DNA from: Microbacteriaceae bacterium
GTDB taxonomy: Bacteria; Actinomycetota; Actinomycetes; Actinomycetales; Microbacteriaceae
Assembly (NCBI GenBank): GCA_019638805.1
Contig: JAHBTA010000009.1
Span: forward strand, 1 to 64,000
DNA length: 64,000 nucleotides
Direction: 5' to 3'
Below the pieces are notes generated by a model. The model made no database searches, had not been told where the DNA came from, and worked only from the letters and a program-made list of their open reading frames with translations. How positions within the stretch are numbered: position 1 is the first letter of the stretch; every line of letters starts with the position of its first letter. Positions 34,833 through 43,413 of the stretch are shown in pieces. A program made the position numbers and the translations under genes.

Positions 34833-35276
34833 ATGCGAGGAATCCGGGCGGCGCTGCAACCAGCCGGCGCCACACGTCGCATCGCCTTGCTCGGCTTCGG
34901 TGTGGCCATCGCCGTGATCGCCGGCATCCTTGCCATGCATTCGTTGAGCCTGGAGGACAATCAGACCGGCTCCGTCACACCAGCCGTGTCGGTCGGGTCA
35001 GCCCAGGCGGAGCCCGTCGCGGCGACCGCGCCAGTGTCGTCATCCGATTCGGAGGGATGCGACACCATCGTCTGCACGCCCGGCCATGCGCTGGGCGCGA
35101 TCGCCTGCATCCTTGCCTTGCTGCTGACACTGTCGCTCCTGATCTTGGTGGATCGGTCCCGTTGGGACGAGCTCCTTGCGCTGCTCCGGCGTCACCTGTC
35201 GGTGATGCCGACGCCGCGGGGCCTTGCGTTGCGGGCTGCTCCTTCCCTCGTCACCCTGTCGATCAGTCGCACCTGA
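34833..35276 (+). CDS. DUF6153-like membrane protein, copy 2
   Basis: A 147-residue protein with two hydrophobic segments (about 18-36 and 88-113). A loop with two cysteines (GCDTIVCTPGHA) lies between them, and the basic C-terminus ends LSISRT. It has the same layout and last six residues as the protein at 27298-27792. The ATG at 34833 is chosen over a TTG 8 codons earlier because AAAGG is correctly spaced. A CsoR-like box precedes it. Confidence 0.68.
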   Translation: MRGIRAALQPAGATRRIALLGFGVAIAVIAGILAMHSLSLEDNQTGSVTPAVSVGSAQAEPVAATAPVSSSDSEGCDTIVCTPGHALGAIACILALLLTLSLLILVDRSRWDELLALLRRHLSVMPTPRGLALRAAPSLVTLSISRT

Positions 35277-35561
35277 TCCACGACGTCGCGCCGCGAATGG
35301 TGCGCGCGAGAGCTCGGTGCGTGTTGGTTCACTGATATCGCCGGAGTACGCGCCCGGCTGAACCGCCGCCGGCTGCACCAGGGCGTCAACGCGAGTAGGT
35401 GACTGCGCGAACCGTTCACGCACAGCCCTGCCTCTCCGACCTAGTCGCCCGCGGCCGGCGCACCCTCGGCACCGCGATCCGTTACCTGCACCCGAGCATC
35501 GGGACGCTGTGGCCGACGCCGCGGCGGCCACGCCCCCGATCTACGACCCGTGAAGGATCTG

Positions 35562-35660
35562 ATGTTCCGTTCTATGCCCTTCGTCCTCACCGCATTGGTG
35601 CTGCTCGCGGTACTCGCTGGGGGTGCGATCCTGTACTTCGCATTGGCGGTCCTCGCATGA
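35562..35660 (+). CDS. 32-residue single-TM peptide, second copy
   Basis: The small gene starts with ATG after AAGGATCTG. It encodes 32 residues forming one hydrophobic helix (ALVLLAVLAGGAILYFALAV). The stop overlaps the ATG of the M23 peptidase gene (ATGA). Length, coupling and the L-rich, GxIL pattern match the peptide at 26360-26458. It may help membrane targeting of the following exported protein; the function is unknown. Confidence 0.6.
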   Translation: MFRSMPFVLTALVLLAVLAGGAILYFALAVLA

Positions 35661-36460
35661 TCGCGGATACCGCCGGGCACGACATAGCGCCAACCCGTCG
35701 CCGCATTCGTGAGCGCGCCGCCGCAGCGCAGCAGGCGGCGCACGCGGCGCGACGACAGTCGCGCGCACGGTGGCTACGCCGTCGCGGGGTCGCGCTCGTG
35801 GCAATGGCCGCGGTGCCCGCGCTTGCCGTCCCGCTATCGCTCCCGTCGCCGTCCCCGGCCGAGGCTCTCGCTGCCCAGCAGCCGGAGACGGTGAGCTCAC
35901 AGCCGCAGTCGCTCACCGTCGACGACCGCGCCGCGCCGGTGGTGCTGGACCGCGACGGCTTCTCCGCTAGCGTGCCGCTGCCCGATGGCGCGGAGCCGTA
36001 TGCGTTCACTGCGGCCACCTTCGTGAACGATCCCGCCTCGCCGGTGCAGTGGCCGTTCACGACCGGGGTCCCGGTCAGTAGCCCGTTCGGCTATCGCATC
36101 CCGCCGTGCTCGTCGTGCTCGAGCTACCACAACGGGGTCGATCTGACCCCGGGGATGGGCACCTCGATCCAGGCGATGGCGGATGGAGTCGTGACGGTCG
36201 CGACCGACGAGGGCGGCAGTTACGGCACCTATGTGGTGATCCAGCACGAGATCGACGGGCAGCTGGTCGAGAGCCTCTACGCACACCTGATCGAGGGCTC
36301 GATCGCGCTTGAGGTGGGGGAGCGGGTTCGGGTCGGGCAGCTGGTGGGTTTGGTGGGTAATACGGGCCTGAGCACAGGGGCGCATCTGCACTTCGAGGTG
36401 CGGCCCGACGGCGAACCGGTCGATCCATTCGTCTGGCTGCCGCCGAGGGTGCGGTCGTGA
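35657..36460 (+). CDS. Secreted M23 peptidase
   Basis: A 267-residue protein. A basic N-terminus and one hydrophobic segment (about 45-65) target it to the membrane or outside. The C-terminal M23 domain is intact: YHNGVDLTPG with the HxxxD zinc ligands, YAHL, and HLHFEVRPDG. It cuts peptidoglycan cross-bridges or acts on surface substrates. It is the first large gene of a six-gene set of envelope and redox functions; its stop overlaps the lgt start. Confidence 0.87.
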   Translation: MIADTAGHDIAPTRRRIRERAAAAQQAAHAARRQSRARWLRRRGVALVAMAAVPALAVPLSLPSPSPAEALAAQQPETVSSQPQSLTVDDRAAPVVLDRDGFSASVPLPDGAEPYAFTAATFVNDPASPVQWPFTTGVPVSSPFGYRIPPCSSCSSYHNGVDLTPGMGTSIQAMADGVVTVATDEGGSYGTYVVIQHEIDGQLVESLYAHLIEGSIALEVGERVRVGQLVGLVGNTGLSTGAHLHFEVRPDGEPVDPFVWLPPRVRS

Positions 36461-37347
36461 TGCCGCTCGACGTGCTGCCGGCCCTGATTCCGAGCCCGGA
36501 CATCAGCTACATCCAGCTCGGGCCGCTGCGGATCCACTTCTACGCCGTGTTCATCCTCACCGGCATCGTGCTGGCCGTCGTCATCGCGGCGCGGCGGCTG
36601 CGGCGCGCGGGGCATCCGCGTGGCGCGGTGCTGGATGTGGCGATGTGGGCGGTGCCGCTGGGCATCGTCGGCGCCCGCATCTATCATGTGCTCACCCATC
36701 CGGGCGACTACTTCTATCCGGGCGCGGACCTACTGCGGGTGCTCTACCTGTGGGAGGGCGGCCTGGCGATCTTCGGGGCCGTGCTCCTCGGCCTGGTCGG
36801 GATCATCATCGGCACCCGCCGGGCCGGGATCCCGCTGCTGCTGTTCCTGGATGCGCTAGCCCCCGGCATGCTCGTCGCGCAGGCCGTCGGGCGGCTGGGC
36901 AACTACTTCAACCAGGAGCTATTCGGTCCGCCCACCACGCTGCCGTGGGGTTTGCAGATCGCCCCGGGCAGCCCCGCGATCCCGCCCGGCACCCCGGAGG
37001 GCACGCTGTTCCAGCCGCTGTTCCTGTACGAGCTGCTGTGGAATCTGCTCGGCGCCGCGGTGATCCTCATCGTCGAGCGCATCCGCCGCCTCGACGGGCA
37101 CCCTGCAGCGGGGACCGGGCTGAGCCTGGGCCTCTACCTGCTGTGGTACGGGTTCGGGCGGGCCTTCCTGGAGTGGATTCGCCTGGACCCGACCGAGCTG
37201 CTGGCCGGCGGGATCAAGGCGAACATCGTCACCGCGGTGATCGCGGCCGTGCTCGGCGTCGGCGTCATCGTCTACGCCCAGTGGCGCACCCGACGGGCCG
37301 CGGCCGTGCCGGCCGGAGACGAGGCGGTGCATGCCGACGCCGAGTAG
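36457..37347 (+). CDS. lgt: Prolipoprotein diacylglyceryl transferase
   Basis: A 296-residue protein with seven membrane segments that attaches diacylglycerol to lipobox cysteines. Signature parts are IHFYAVFILTGI near the start, GARIYHVLTHPGDY, WEGGLAIFGA, GRLGNYFNQELFGPPT and LYLLWYGFGRAFLEW. A second lgt on a mobile element may serve the element's own lipoproteins (DUF305, F510_1955-like and TlpA-like). GTG at 36457 or the adjacent ATG at 36460 could start it. Its 3' end overlaps resB by 17 bases. Confidence 0.94.
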   Translation: MMPLDVLPALIPSPDISYIQLGPLRIHFYAVFILTGIVLAVVIAARRLRRAGHPRGAVLDVAMWAVPLGIVGARIYHVLTHPGDYFYPGADLLRVLYLWEGGLAIFGAVLLGLVGIIIGTRRAGIPLLLFLDALAPGMLVAQAVGRLGNYFNQELFGPPTTLPWGLQIAPGSPAIPPGTPEGTLFQPLFLYELLWNLLGAAVILIVERIRRLDGHPAAGTGLSLGLYLLWYGFGRAFLEWIRLDPTELLAGGIKANIVTAVIAAVLGVGVIVYAQWRTRRAAAVPAGDEAVHADAE

Positions 37348-38968
37348 CACACCCGAGACGGACACCACCCTGCCGGACGACCATATCGACCGCGCGGGAG
37401 AGTCCCCGAGCGGCCCGCGCCTGGGCGTGGTCGGCTGGTTGCGGTGGGGGTGGCGGCAGCTGACCTCGATGCGCACCGCGCTGATCTTGCTGTTGCTGCT
37501 GGCTCTGGCGGCGATCCCGGGGTCGTTGATCCCACAGCGGTCCTCCGATCCCAACGGGGTCATCCAGTTCGACCGCAACAACCCCGGATGGGCCTGGGCG
37601 GTGCAGCTGCTGCAGCTGCATGACGTGTTCGGGTCGGTATGGTTCTCCGCCGTCTACCTGCTGCTATTCGCCTCCCTCGTGGGGTGTCTCATCCCGCGCA
37701 TCCGCCACCACGCCCAGGCTCTACTGGCACCGCCGCCGGCAACACCCCGCAACCTCCAGCGCCTGCCGGCGCACGACCGACGCCGCGTGGACGGCCCCCC
37801 GGAAGACGTGCTGCGCATCGCGGAGAAGGAGCTGCGCCGCCAGCACTACCGGCTCCGCAGGCTCGACGCGGGCGGGGAGCGTTCGATCGCCGCCGAACGC
37901 GGCTACCTGCGCGAGACCGGGAACCTGTTGTTCCACCTCGCCCTGCTCGCGGTTCTCGTCGTCCTTGCGGTCGGCACCGGCTACCGGTTCACCGGGCAGC
38001 GCATCCTCGTCGAGGGGCAGACCTTCGCCAGCACGCGGATCGCATACGATTCCTTCACCCCTGGCCGGTTCGTGACCGACGCGCAGATCCCGCAGTTCAC
38101 CCTCACCCTGGACCGGTTCCGCGTCGACTACGTCGAGGACAATCTCAACGCGTTGGGCATGCCGCGCGACTTCGACGCCCAGGTCACCGTTACCGCAGAC
38201 GGCACGCAGCAGTCCTCGAGCATCCGGGTGAACGAGCCGCTGTCGGTGGCCGGCACCGACATCTACCTGCTCGGCAACGGCTACGCCCCGACCCTCACCG
38301 TCCGCAACCCGGCCGGCGACGTCGTCTTCAGCGACTCGATCCCGTTCCTCCCGCAAGACGCCAACCTCACCAGCCTCGGCGTCGTGAAGGTCCCTGACGG
38401 GCTGGCGAAGCAGGTCGGGATGATCGCCCTGTTCTACCCGACCCGCGCGACCGCGCCCGGCGGCGCCTCCTACTCCAGCTACCCCGACCTGCTCGACCCG
38501 GTCGTCACCCTGGACGTGTATGTCGGCGACCTCGGACTGGACAGCGGTGTTCCCGTGTCGGTCTACTCGCTCGACACCTCCACGATGACCCAGGTCGCCG
38601 GCCGCGGCACCGCGACCCCGGCCCTCGAGCTCACGCCCGGCACCACCGCCCCGCTGCCGGACGGGCTGGGCACGATCGAGCTCAGCAGCATCCCGCGGTT
38701 CGCGTCGCTGGACATCGCCCACGACCCCACCCAGGCGCCCACCCTGATCGCCGCGTCCGCCGCGGTCGCCGGCCTGGCCCTCTCGTTGTTCGTGCCCCGG
38801 CGGCGCATCTGGGTGCGCGTCGCCGCCCGCGGCGACCAGACGCAGCTCGAGGTCGCCGCGCTCGCCCGCGGCGACGACCCCCGCCTGCAGTCCACTGTCG
38901 AGGCCCTCGCCGCCCGCCTTGAAACCGCGCCCCGACCACCCGGAGGATCCGATGACCCCGTTCCTTGA
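37331..38968 (+). CDS. resB: ResB-like cytochrome c biogenesis protein
   Basis: A 545-residue membrane protein. Two helices lie near residues 48-65 and 95-115 (LTSMRTALILLLLLALAAIPGS is typical of ResB/Ccs1). A third helix lies near 200 and a fourth near the C-terminus (about 478-495), with a large outer domain between. With CcsA it forms the System II haem export and ligation machine. It overlaps both neighbours, so lgt, resB and ccsA are tightly coupled. Confidence 0.9.
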   Translation: MPTPSSTPETDTTLPDDHIDRAGESPSGPRLGVVGWLRWGWRQLTSMRTALILLLLLALAAIPGSLIPQRSSDPNGVIQFDRNNPGWAWAVQLLQLHDVFGSVWFSAVYLLLFASLVGCLIPRIRHHAQALLAPPPATPRNLQRLPAHDRRRVDGPPEDVLRIAEKELRRQHYRLRRLDAGGERSIAAERGYLRETGNLLFHLALLAVLVVLAVGTGYRFTGQRILVEGQTFASTRIAYDSFTPGRFVTDAQIPQFTLTLDRFRVDYVEDNLNALGMPRDFDAQVTVTADGTQQSSSIRVNEPLSVAGTDIYLLGNGYAPTLTVRNPAGDVVFSDSIPFLPQDANLTSLGVVKVPDGLAKQVGMIALFYPTRATAPGGASYSSYPDLLDPVVTLDVYVGDLGLDSGVPVSVYSLDTSTMTQVAGRGTATPALELTPGTTAPLPDGLGTIELSSIPRFASLDIAHDPTQAPTLIAASAAVAGLALSLFVPRRRIWVRVAARGDQTQLEVAALARGDDPRLQSTVEALAARLETAPRPPGGSDDPVP

Positions 38969-39917
38969 CGCCCTGTCCCTGCTGCTGGTGTACTCGGCGA
39001 TCGCCGTCTACGCGGCCGGCTTCATCGCCTACACCCTCGACCTCGCCCGACGCACCGCCCGACGCCCCACGTCGGCGCTGGCCAAGGAACGGGTCCTCGC
39101 CGGGCCAGCCACGGTGCCTCCTGCACCGCCTGGGGCCACGGAGCCCACGACGGAGCCGGCACCCGGCAGGTCGAAGGCGATCCGGGTCGGCTACGCGCTG
39201 ACGGTGCTCGGCTGGGTGCTCCACGTCGCGGCCACGGTGCTGCGCGGCATCGCCGCCGAACGGGTGCCCTGGGCCAACATGTTCGAGTTCTCCCTGACCG
39301 GCACGGCGCTGATCATCGGCACCTTCCTGGCCGTATCCATCCGGGGTCGCCTTGCGTTCCTGGGGACCGCGGTCCTCGGCCTGGTCGTGCTGCTGCTCGG
39401 GGTGGCGACGGTGAGCTTCTACGTGCCCGTGGTGCCGCTGATGCCCGCCCTGCAGTCCGGGTGGCTGGTGATTCACGTCCTGGTCGCGCTGCTGGCCACC
39501 GCGTTCTTCGGCCTAGCGTTCCTGGTCAGCATCACCTATCTGTTCAAGTCCCGCCGCCACCCCGAGCAGCCGACTCGGCTGCAGCGTCTCCTGGAGGCCA
39601 CCCCGTCGGCCGAGGACCTCGACCGCCTCGCCTACCGGCTGACCATCATCGGCTTCATCCTGTGGACGTTCACCCTGATCGCCGGCGCGATCTGGGCCGG
39701 GCGCGCCTGGGGCCGGTTCTGGGGGTGGGACGTGAAAGAGGTCTGGACGTTCATCATCTGGGTCCTCTACGCCGCCTACCTCCATGCGATGGCCACCCGC
39801 GGCTGGCACGGCCGCCGCGCCGCCTGGCTGTGCATCACCGGCTTCGCCGCCGTGCTGTTCAACTTCGGCATAGTCAACGTCTTCTTCACCGGCCTGCACT
39901 CCTACTCCGGCCTCTGA
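38952..39917 (+). CDS. ccsA: CcsA/CcsB-like cytochrome c synthase subunit
   Basis: A 321-residue polytopic protein with the haem-handling WWD region (RFWGWDVKEVWTFIIW) and flanking conserved His (ASP-rich loops follow WHGRRAAW). Eight hydrophobic segments are present. It joins haem to apocytochrome c outside the membrane together with ResB. The ATG at 38952 after GGAGGATCCG is preferred over an earlier one. No cytochrome c gene is in the window, so the substrate must be host-encoded or further away. Confidence 0.9.
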   Translation: MTPFLDALSLLLVYSAIAVYAAGFIAYTLDLARRTARRPTSALAKERVLAGPATVPPAPPGATEPTTEPAPGRSKAIRVGYALTVLGWVLHVAATVLRGIAAERVPWANMFEFSLTGTALIIGTFLAVSIRGRLAFLGTAVLGLVVLLLGVATVSFYVPVVPLMPALQSGWLVIHVLVALLATAFFGLAFLVSITYLFKSRRHPEQPTRLQRLLEATPSAEDLDRLAYRLTIIGFILWTFTLIAGAIWAGRAWGRFWGWDVKEVWTFIIWVLYAAYLHAMATRGWHGRRAAWLCITGFAAVLFNFGIVNVFFTGLHSYSGL

Positions 39918-39939
39918 CCATCACTGAAAGGACCGAACC

Positions 39940-40206
39940 ATGACAAAAGCCGCAACCCGACCGAGCAAGCCCGACGACTTCGAGGCTCGCTGGCGCAAGC
40001 ACCGCATCCTCGTCCGCCTCGGCCAGGTCCTGATCGGCGCCGGCGCGCTCGTCGCGATCATCCACTGGCTCGCCCATCTCGAAGCGTTCGGACCCGGCCA
40101 ACCACCCGGCTGGCTCGACCTCGCGGCCGGCTACCCGGCCGGGCTCGTGCTCGTTATCGCCGGCGCCATCCTCGCCGGGCGCAAGCGCCCCACCGCCAAG
40201 TCCTAG
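39940..40206 (+). CDS. Small two-TM protein of the cytochrome c cluster
   Basis: An 88-residue protein with a basic N-terminus, two hydrophobic segments (about 25-47 and 63-80) and a basic tail. It is placed between CcsA and the TlpA-like gene with short gaps, as in other actinobacterial copper islands. The function is unknown, but it likely assists the cytochrome assembly or thiol-transfer proteins encoded around it. Confidence 0.75.
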   Translation: MTKAATRPSKPDDFEARWRKHRILVRLGQVLIGAGALVAIIHWLAHLEAFGPGQPPGWLDLAAGYPAGLVLVIAGAILAGRKRPTAKS

Positions 40207-40244
40207 CCCGTCGGCGCACCACCGCTGCCTGAAAGCGCACAGCC

Positions 40245-40874
40245 ATGCCCTCGAAACCCGACTCAGCCCAGCCGCGCCGGCGCTGGATCGCGGCGCCAGT
40301 CGGTGGCGCCCTCGCCGCGCTGCTCCTGCTGGCCGGATGCGCCGCCCAGCCGCCGGACATCGCCCTCCCGCAGACCCCCAACGGGTACACCTCCGCCGAC
40401 GACACGGTCGTGGAGATCCCCGCCGCGGAGCGCGACGACCCGGTGACCTTCGGCGGCCTGCTGGACACCGGCGGCCAAGCCGACTCCACCGACTGGCTCG
40501 GGTCGGTCGTCGTCGTCAACTTCTGGTACGCCGCCTGCCCACCCTGCCGCGCCGAAGCCCCCGACCTTCAGGCGACATACGAGCAGTACGCCGACCAGGG
40601 CGTCGTGTTCATCGGCGTCAACGTGCGCGACACCGGCGCGACCGCGACCGCGTTCGCCACCGAGTTCGGCATCACCTACCCGTCGATCCTGGACGCCGCG
40701 ACCAGCGACGTGCAGTTCGCGTTCGCCGGCAAGGCCGCCCCGAACGCCGTCCCCACCACGATCGTCCTCGACCGTGACGGACGGATGGCCTCCCGAATCC
40801 TCGGCCGCATCCCCTCCCAAGGCACCCTCGCCGCCCTCATCGACACCGCCCTGGCCGAGAGCCGCACCCCGTGA
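40245..40874 (+). CDS. TlpA/ResA-like thiol-disulfide lipoprotein
   Basis: A 209-residue protein with a signal peptide and lipobox (LLLLAGC). A thioredoxin-like domain follows with NFWYAACPPCRAE as active site and VPTTIVLDRDG as the cis-Pro region. It keeps apocytochrome cysteines reduced for haem attachment and receives electrons from CcdA, encoded immediately downstream (GTGA overlap). Confidence 0.92.
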   Translation: MPSKPDSAQPRRRWIAAPVGGALAALLLLAGCAAQPPDIALPQTPNGYTSADDTVVEIPAAERDDPVTFGGLLDTGGQADSTDWLGSVVVVNFWYAACPPCRAEAPDLQATYEQYADQGVVFIGVNVRDTGATATAFATEFGITYPSILDAATSDVQFAFAGKAAPNAVPTTIVLDRDGRMASRILGRIPSQGTLAALIDTALAESRTP

Positions 40875-41593
40875 ACGACATCGTCGCCAACGGCGAACTC
40901 TGGCTCGCGATGCCGATCGCGCTGCTGGCCGGCCTCGTCTCCTTCGCCTCGCCCTGCGTGCTCCCACTCGTACCCGGCTACCTCGGCTACGTCACCGGCG
41001 CATCCACCACCCGCTCCCGCTGGAGACCCCTGATCGGGGCCGGCCTGTTCACCCTCGGATTCTCGCTCGTGTTCATCGCCTACGGCGTCGCCTTCGGCGT
41101 CGTAGGCGGCTGGCTGATCCGCTGGCAGGACATCCTCATCCGCATCCTCGGCGCCGTCGTCCTCATCATGGGGCTGGTGTTCATCGGCCTGCTGCGCGTC
41201 TTCCAACGCACCGCGAAACCCGCCATCAAACCCCCTACCGGCCTCGTCGGCGCGCCGCTGCTCGGCATCGCCTTCGGCCTCGGCTGGACCCCCTGCCTTG
41301 GCCCCACCCTCGCCGCGATCTCCGCACTCAGCATCAGCACCGCATCCGCCACCCGCGGAGCACTCCTGGCCGTCATCTACTGCATCGGCCTCGGCCTGCC
41401 CTTCCTCGCCGTCGCCGCCGGCCTCGGATGGGCCACCACCGCCACCAGATTCCTCCGCCGACACATCCGCGCCATCAACATCGCCGGCGGAGCCGCCATG
41501 ATCCTCACCGGCATCCTCATGATCACCGGACTCTGGACAATGCTGATCTACTCACTCCAAACCCTCATCGGCGGAACGGTCCTGCCGATCTGA
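40871..41593 (+). CDS. ccdA: CcdA-like transmembrane electron carrier
   Basis: A 240-residue protein with six membrane helices. It has the two conserved cysteines of the family in SFASPCVLPLVPGYLGYVTG and GLGWTPCLGPTLAA. It passes reducing power from cytosolic thioredoxin to the TlpA-like lipoprotein. It is the last gene of the cytochrome c assembly operon. Confidence 0.94.
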   Translation: MNDIVANGELWLAMPIALLAGLVSFASPCVLPLVPGYLGYVTGASTTRSRWRPLIGAGLFTLGFSLVFIAYGVAFGVVGGWLIRWQDILIRILGAVVLIMGLVFIGLLRVFQRTAKPAIKPPTGLVGAPLLGIAFGLGWTPCLGPTLAAISALSISTASATRGALLAVIYCIGLGLPFLAVAAGLGWATTATRFLRRHIRAINIAGGAAMILTGILMITGLWTMLIYSLQTLIGGTVLPI

Positions 41594-41656
41594 GGTTCGC
41601 GGCATGGCGTCGCTCCCTTCATTCCGAGCCGGTGACGCGCTGGGGGAGGGGCTCCC

Positions 41657-41941
41657 TTAGTGTGGCCGGTAGACGTCGGCGCGGTGGTCGACGTGGATCA
41701 CGAGCACGACGAGTCGATCGTCGTGGATCTCGTAGATGATCCGGTACGGTCCTCGGCGCGCGCCCCATAGACCCTCGAGCTCGCGCTGCAGCGGTCTGCC
41801 GACTCGCCGTGGTTGCCGGGCGAGGTCGCCGTAGACGAACTCGACGATGGCAGGCACGATTCGCGGAGGCACGCCGCGGAGGTCGCGCCGCGCGGTGCCC
41901 GCGAGTTCGACCTGATAGCCGTCGTCGCGGGCGTCGGTCAC
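41657..41941 (-). CDS. RelE/ParE-family toxin
   Basis: A 94-residue protein of the RelE/ParE fold. YQVELAGTARRDL starts the first strand-helix unit, LEGLWGARRGPYRIIYEI is the central sheet with the GxYRxxY motif, and LVVLVIHVDHRADVY ends it. RelE-type toxins cleave mRNA on the ribosome. The GTG start overlaps the antitoxin stop. It stabilizes the element by post-segregational killing; this role is inferred from family. Confidence 0.88.
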   Translation of the reverse strand: MTDARDDGYQVELAGTARRDLRGVPPRIVPAIVEFVYGDLARQPRRVGRPLQRELEGLWGARRGPYRIIYEIHDDRLVVLVIHVDHRADVYRPH

Positions 41942-42222
41942 CGGGCCGTCCGCCGAGGCACGCCGAACTCGGCTCGAATCTGCTCCTCGCTTGAGGTCGC
42001 TCCGTCAGCGAGCTCCTCGCGCGCCTGGTCGACGTCATCGAGGATGCCGGGCCGGGAGAGCCAGAACAGCGTCTCCTGCAGTGACTCCCACTCGTCGGCG
42101 CCGACGAGGACTGCCGCCGGCGAGCCGTTCTTGGTGATCGTCACCTGCTCGTGGGTCAAAGCCACAGCGTCGACGAACTCGTTGAGCTTGTCCTTCACCT
42201 TCGAGATCGGTAGTGTCTGCAT
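41938..42222 (-). CDS. Phd/YefM-family antitoxin
   Basis: A 94-residue protein. The N-terminus MQTLPISKVKDKLNEFVDAV, then ITKNGSPAAVLVGADEWESL, is the Phd/YefM DNA-binding domain. The acidic C-terminus would wrap around the toxin. The start at 42222 is internal to a longer open frame and gives the correct family N-terminus. An inverted repeat, probably its operator, lies about 25 bases upstream. Confidence 0.88.
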   Translation of the reverse strand: MQTLPISKVKDKLNEFVDAVALTHEQVTITKNGSPAAVLVGADEWESLQETLFWLSRPGILDDVDQAREELADGATSSEEQIRAEFGVPRRTAR

Positions 42223-42243
42223 GCCCTCACTATAGGCCCGGAT

Positions 42244-42276
42244 ATCGGCTTTGAGTAGGCCGAAATAAAGGCCGAT
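42244..42276. promoter_or_regulatory. Probable operator of the Phd/RelE pair
   Basis: ATCGGCTTT (42244-42252) and AAAGGCCGAT (42267-42276) form an imperfect inverted repeat with an inner GGCC half-site, just upstream of the antitoxin start. Phd/YefM antitoxins autoregulate by binding such palindromes. Confidence 0.5.
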
Positions 42277-42400
42277 AATCTGCGTTATGTCAGATTGTAA
42301 GTACCTCATTCGCTCCCCTCGCGTTCAGATAGCCTTCCGACCTGGCCTTTTCGTATCCCGATTGCGTCCGTCGCAATTGGGGTCGCGGTAGCGTCGGCAC

Positions 42401-43264
42401 ATGACCGTGGCGGACCTTCCGGCTGACAGCCACGTCCACAGCGAGTGGTCGTGGGACACGGGCGGTCCGACGTCGGCGGCCTCCGGCCGCATGCGCGCGA
42501 CTTGTGCTCGAGCGGTGGCGATCGGCTTGCCGGCGCTCACCTTCACGGAGCATCTCGACTTCCCCGGCACGTGGCGATCGCGCGCCGACGACCTCATGCC
42601 CCACCAACAAGCATTTCTGTCCGCGACCGGCTCCGTTGAACACCCCCTGCTGGATCGCTCCGGGTATGTCCAACAGATCGAGCTCATGCGGCACGAGTTC
42701 CCGGAGCTCGTCATCCGCACGGGCGTTGAGTTCGGACAGCCGCACGTGTACGCCGATGAGGCTGCTGCCCTGATCGAGTTGTCGAGCGTCGACCTGGTGC
42801 TGGGCTCGCTCCACACGCTTGATATGGGGAGCGGTCTGCGCGCCGAGCCGGTGACGTTGTTCAGCGAGCATCCCCCGGCCGATGTGATGTGGGCCTACCT
42901 CGAGGAGATCCCTCGAATGGTCGAGGGCTCCGACGCCTTCTCGGTCTTCACGCACATCGACTATGCCGCCCGCGCCTGGCCGTCTTGGGAGCTCGGACCA
43001 TTCGATCCACGCGAGTTCGAGCACGGCTTCCGCCGCGCAATGCGCTCGATCGCCGACAGTGGTCGCGCGCTCGAGATGAACACGGGCCGCCTGTGGTCGT
43101 GGGTGCCGCAGTGGTGGGTCGATGAAGGCGGCCGAGCGGTCACATTCGGCAGCGACGCCCACACACCCGATGCTCTGGCGCGCAACTTCCCCGAGGCGGT
43201 CACGATGCTCGCCCACTACGGCTTCCGAGCAGGCGCAGATCCGTGGGACCCGTGGGTTCGATGA
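42401..43264 (+). CDS. PHP-domain phosphoesterase (histidinol-phosphatase-like)
   Basis: A 287-residue protein with the metal-binding motifs of PHP phosphoesterases: DSHVHSEWSWD at 9-19, TEHLD near 48, a central Glu (GVEFGQPH), SLHTLD, FTHIDY and GSDAHTP. It resembles HisK-type histidinol phosphatases, but no his genes are nearby. It might act on another phosphate ester. It lies alone between the toxin-antitoxin pair and the defence module. Confidence 0.82.
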   Translation: MTVADLPADSHVHSEWSWDTGGPTSAASGRMRATCARAVAIGLPALTFTEHLDFPGTWRSRADDLMPHQQAFLSATGSVEHPLLDRSGYVQQIELMRHEFPELVIRTGVEFGQPHVYADEAAALIELSSVDLVLGSLHTLDMGSGLRAEPVTLFSEHPPADVMWAYLEEIPRMVEGSDAFSVFTHIDYAARAWPSWELGPFDPREFEHGFRRAMRSIADSGRALEMNTGRLWSWVPQWWVDEGGRAVTFGSDAHTPDALARNFPEAVTMLAHYGFRAGADPWDPWVR

Positions 43265-43297
43265 CCCGCGAACGCTCTGGCCCACCCGCCCAATAGT

Positions 43298-43321
43298 GGG
43301 AAAACGGATAACGGGTTTCCC
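43298..43321. repeat. Inverted repeat at left border of defence module
   Basis: GGGAAA and TTTCCC, 12 bases apart, lie between the PHP gene and the IS-end-like direct repeat at 43347. It may be a remnant recombination or insertion site. Weak evidence, reported for position only. Confidence 0.3.
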
Positions 43322-43346
43322 CATCACGGGAGATTTCCTCTGTTGC

Positions 43347-43389
43347 GGTGTCAGCTTTCGGGGTGAGCGGACACTACATAGATGGACCC
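43347..43389 (+). repeat. 43-bp direct repeat, left copy (IS-end-like)
   Basis: The sequence starts GGTGTCAGCTTTCGGGGTGA and ends ACTACATAGATGGACCC. It matches 52570-52612 in the same orientation at 39 of 43 positions. The GTGTC...GACAC arrangement is reminiscent of insertion-sequence termini. The two copies frame the 9.1-kb candidate defence module and no transposase gene is present. Confidence 0.75.
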
Positions 43390-43413
43390 TCCCCTGCTCA
43401 TGCAGTTAGACGG

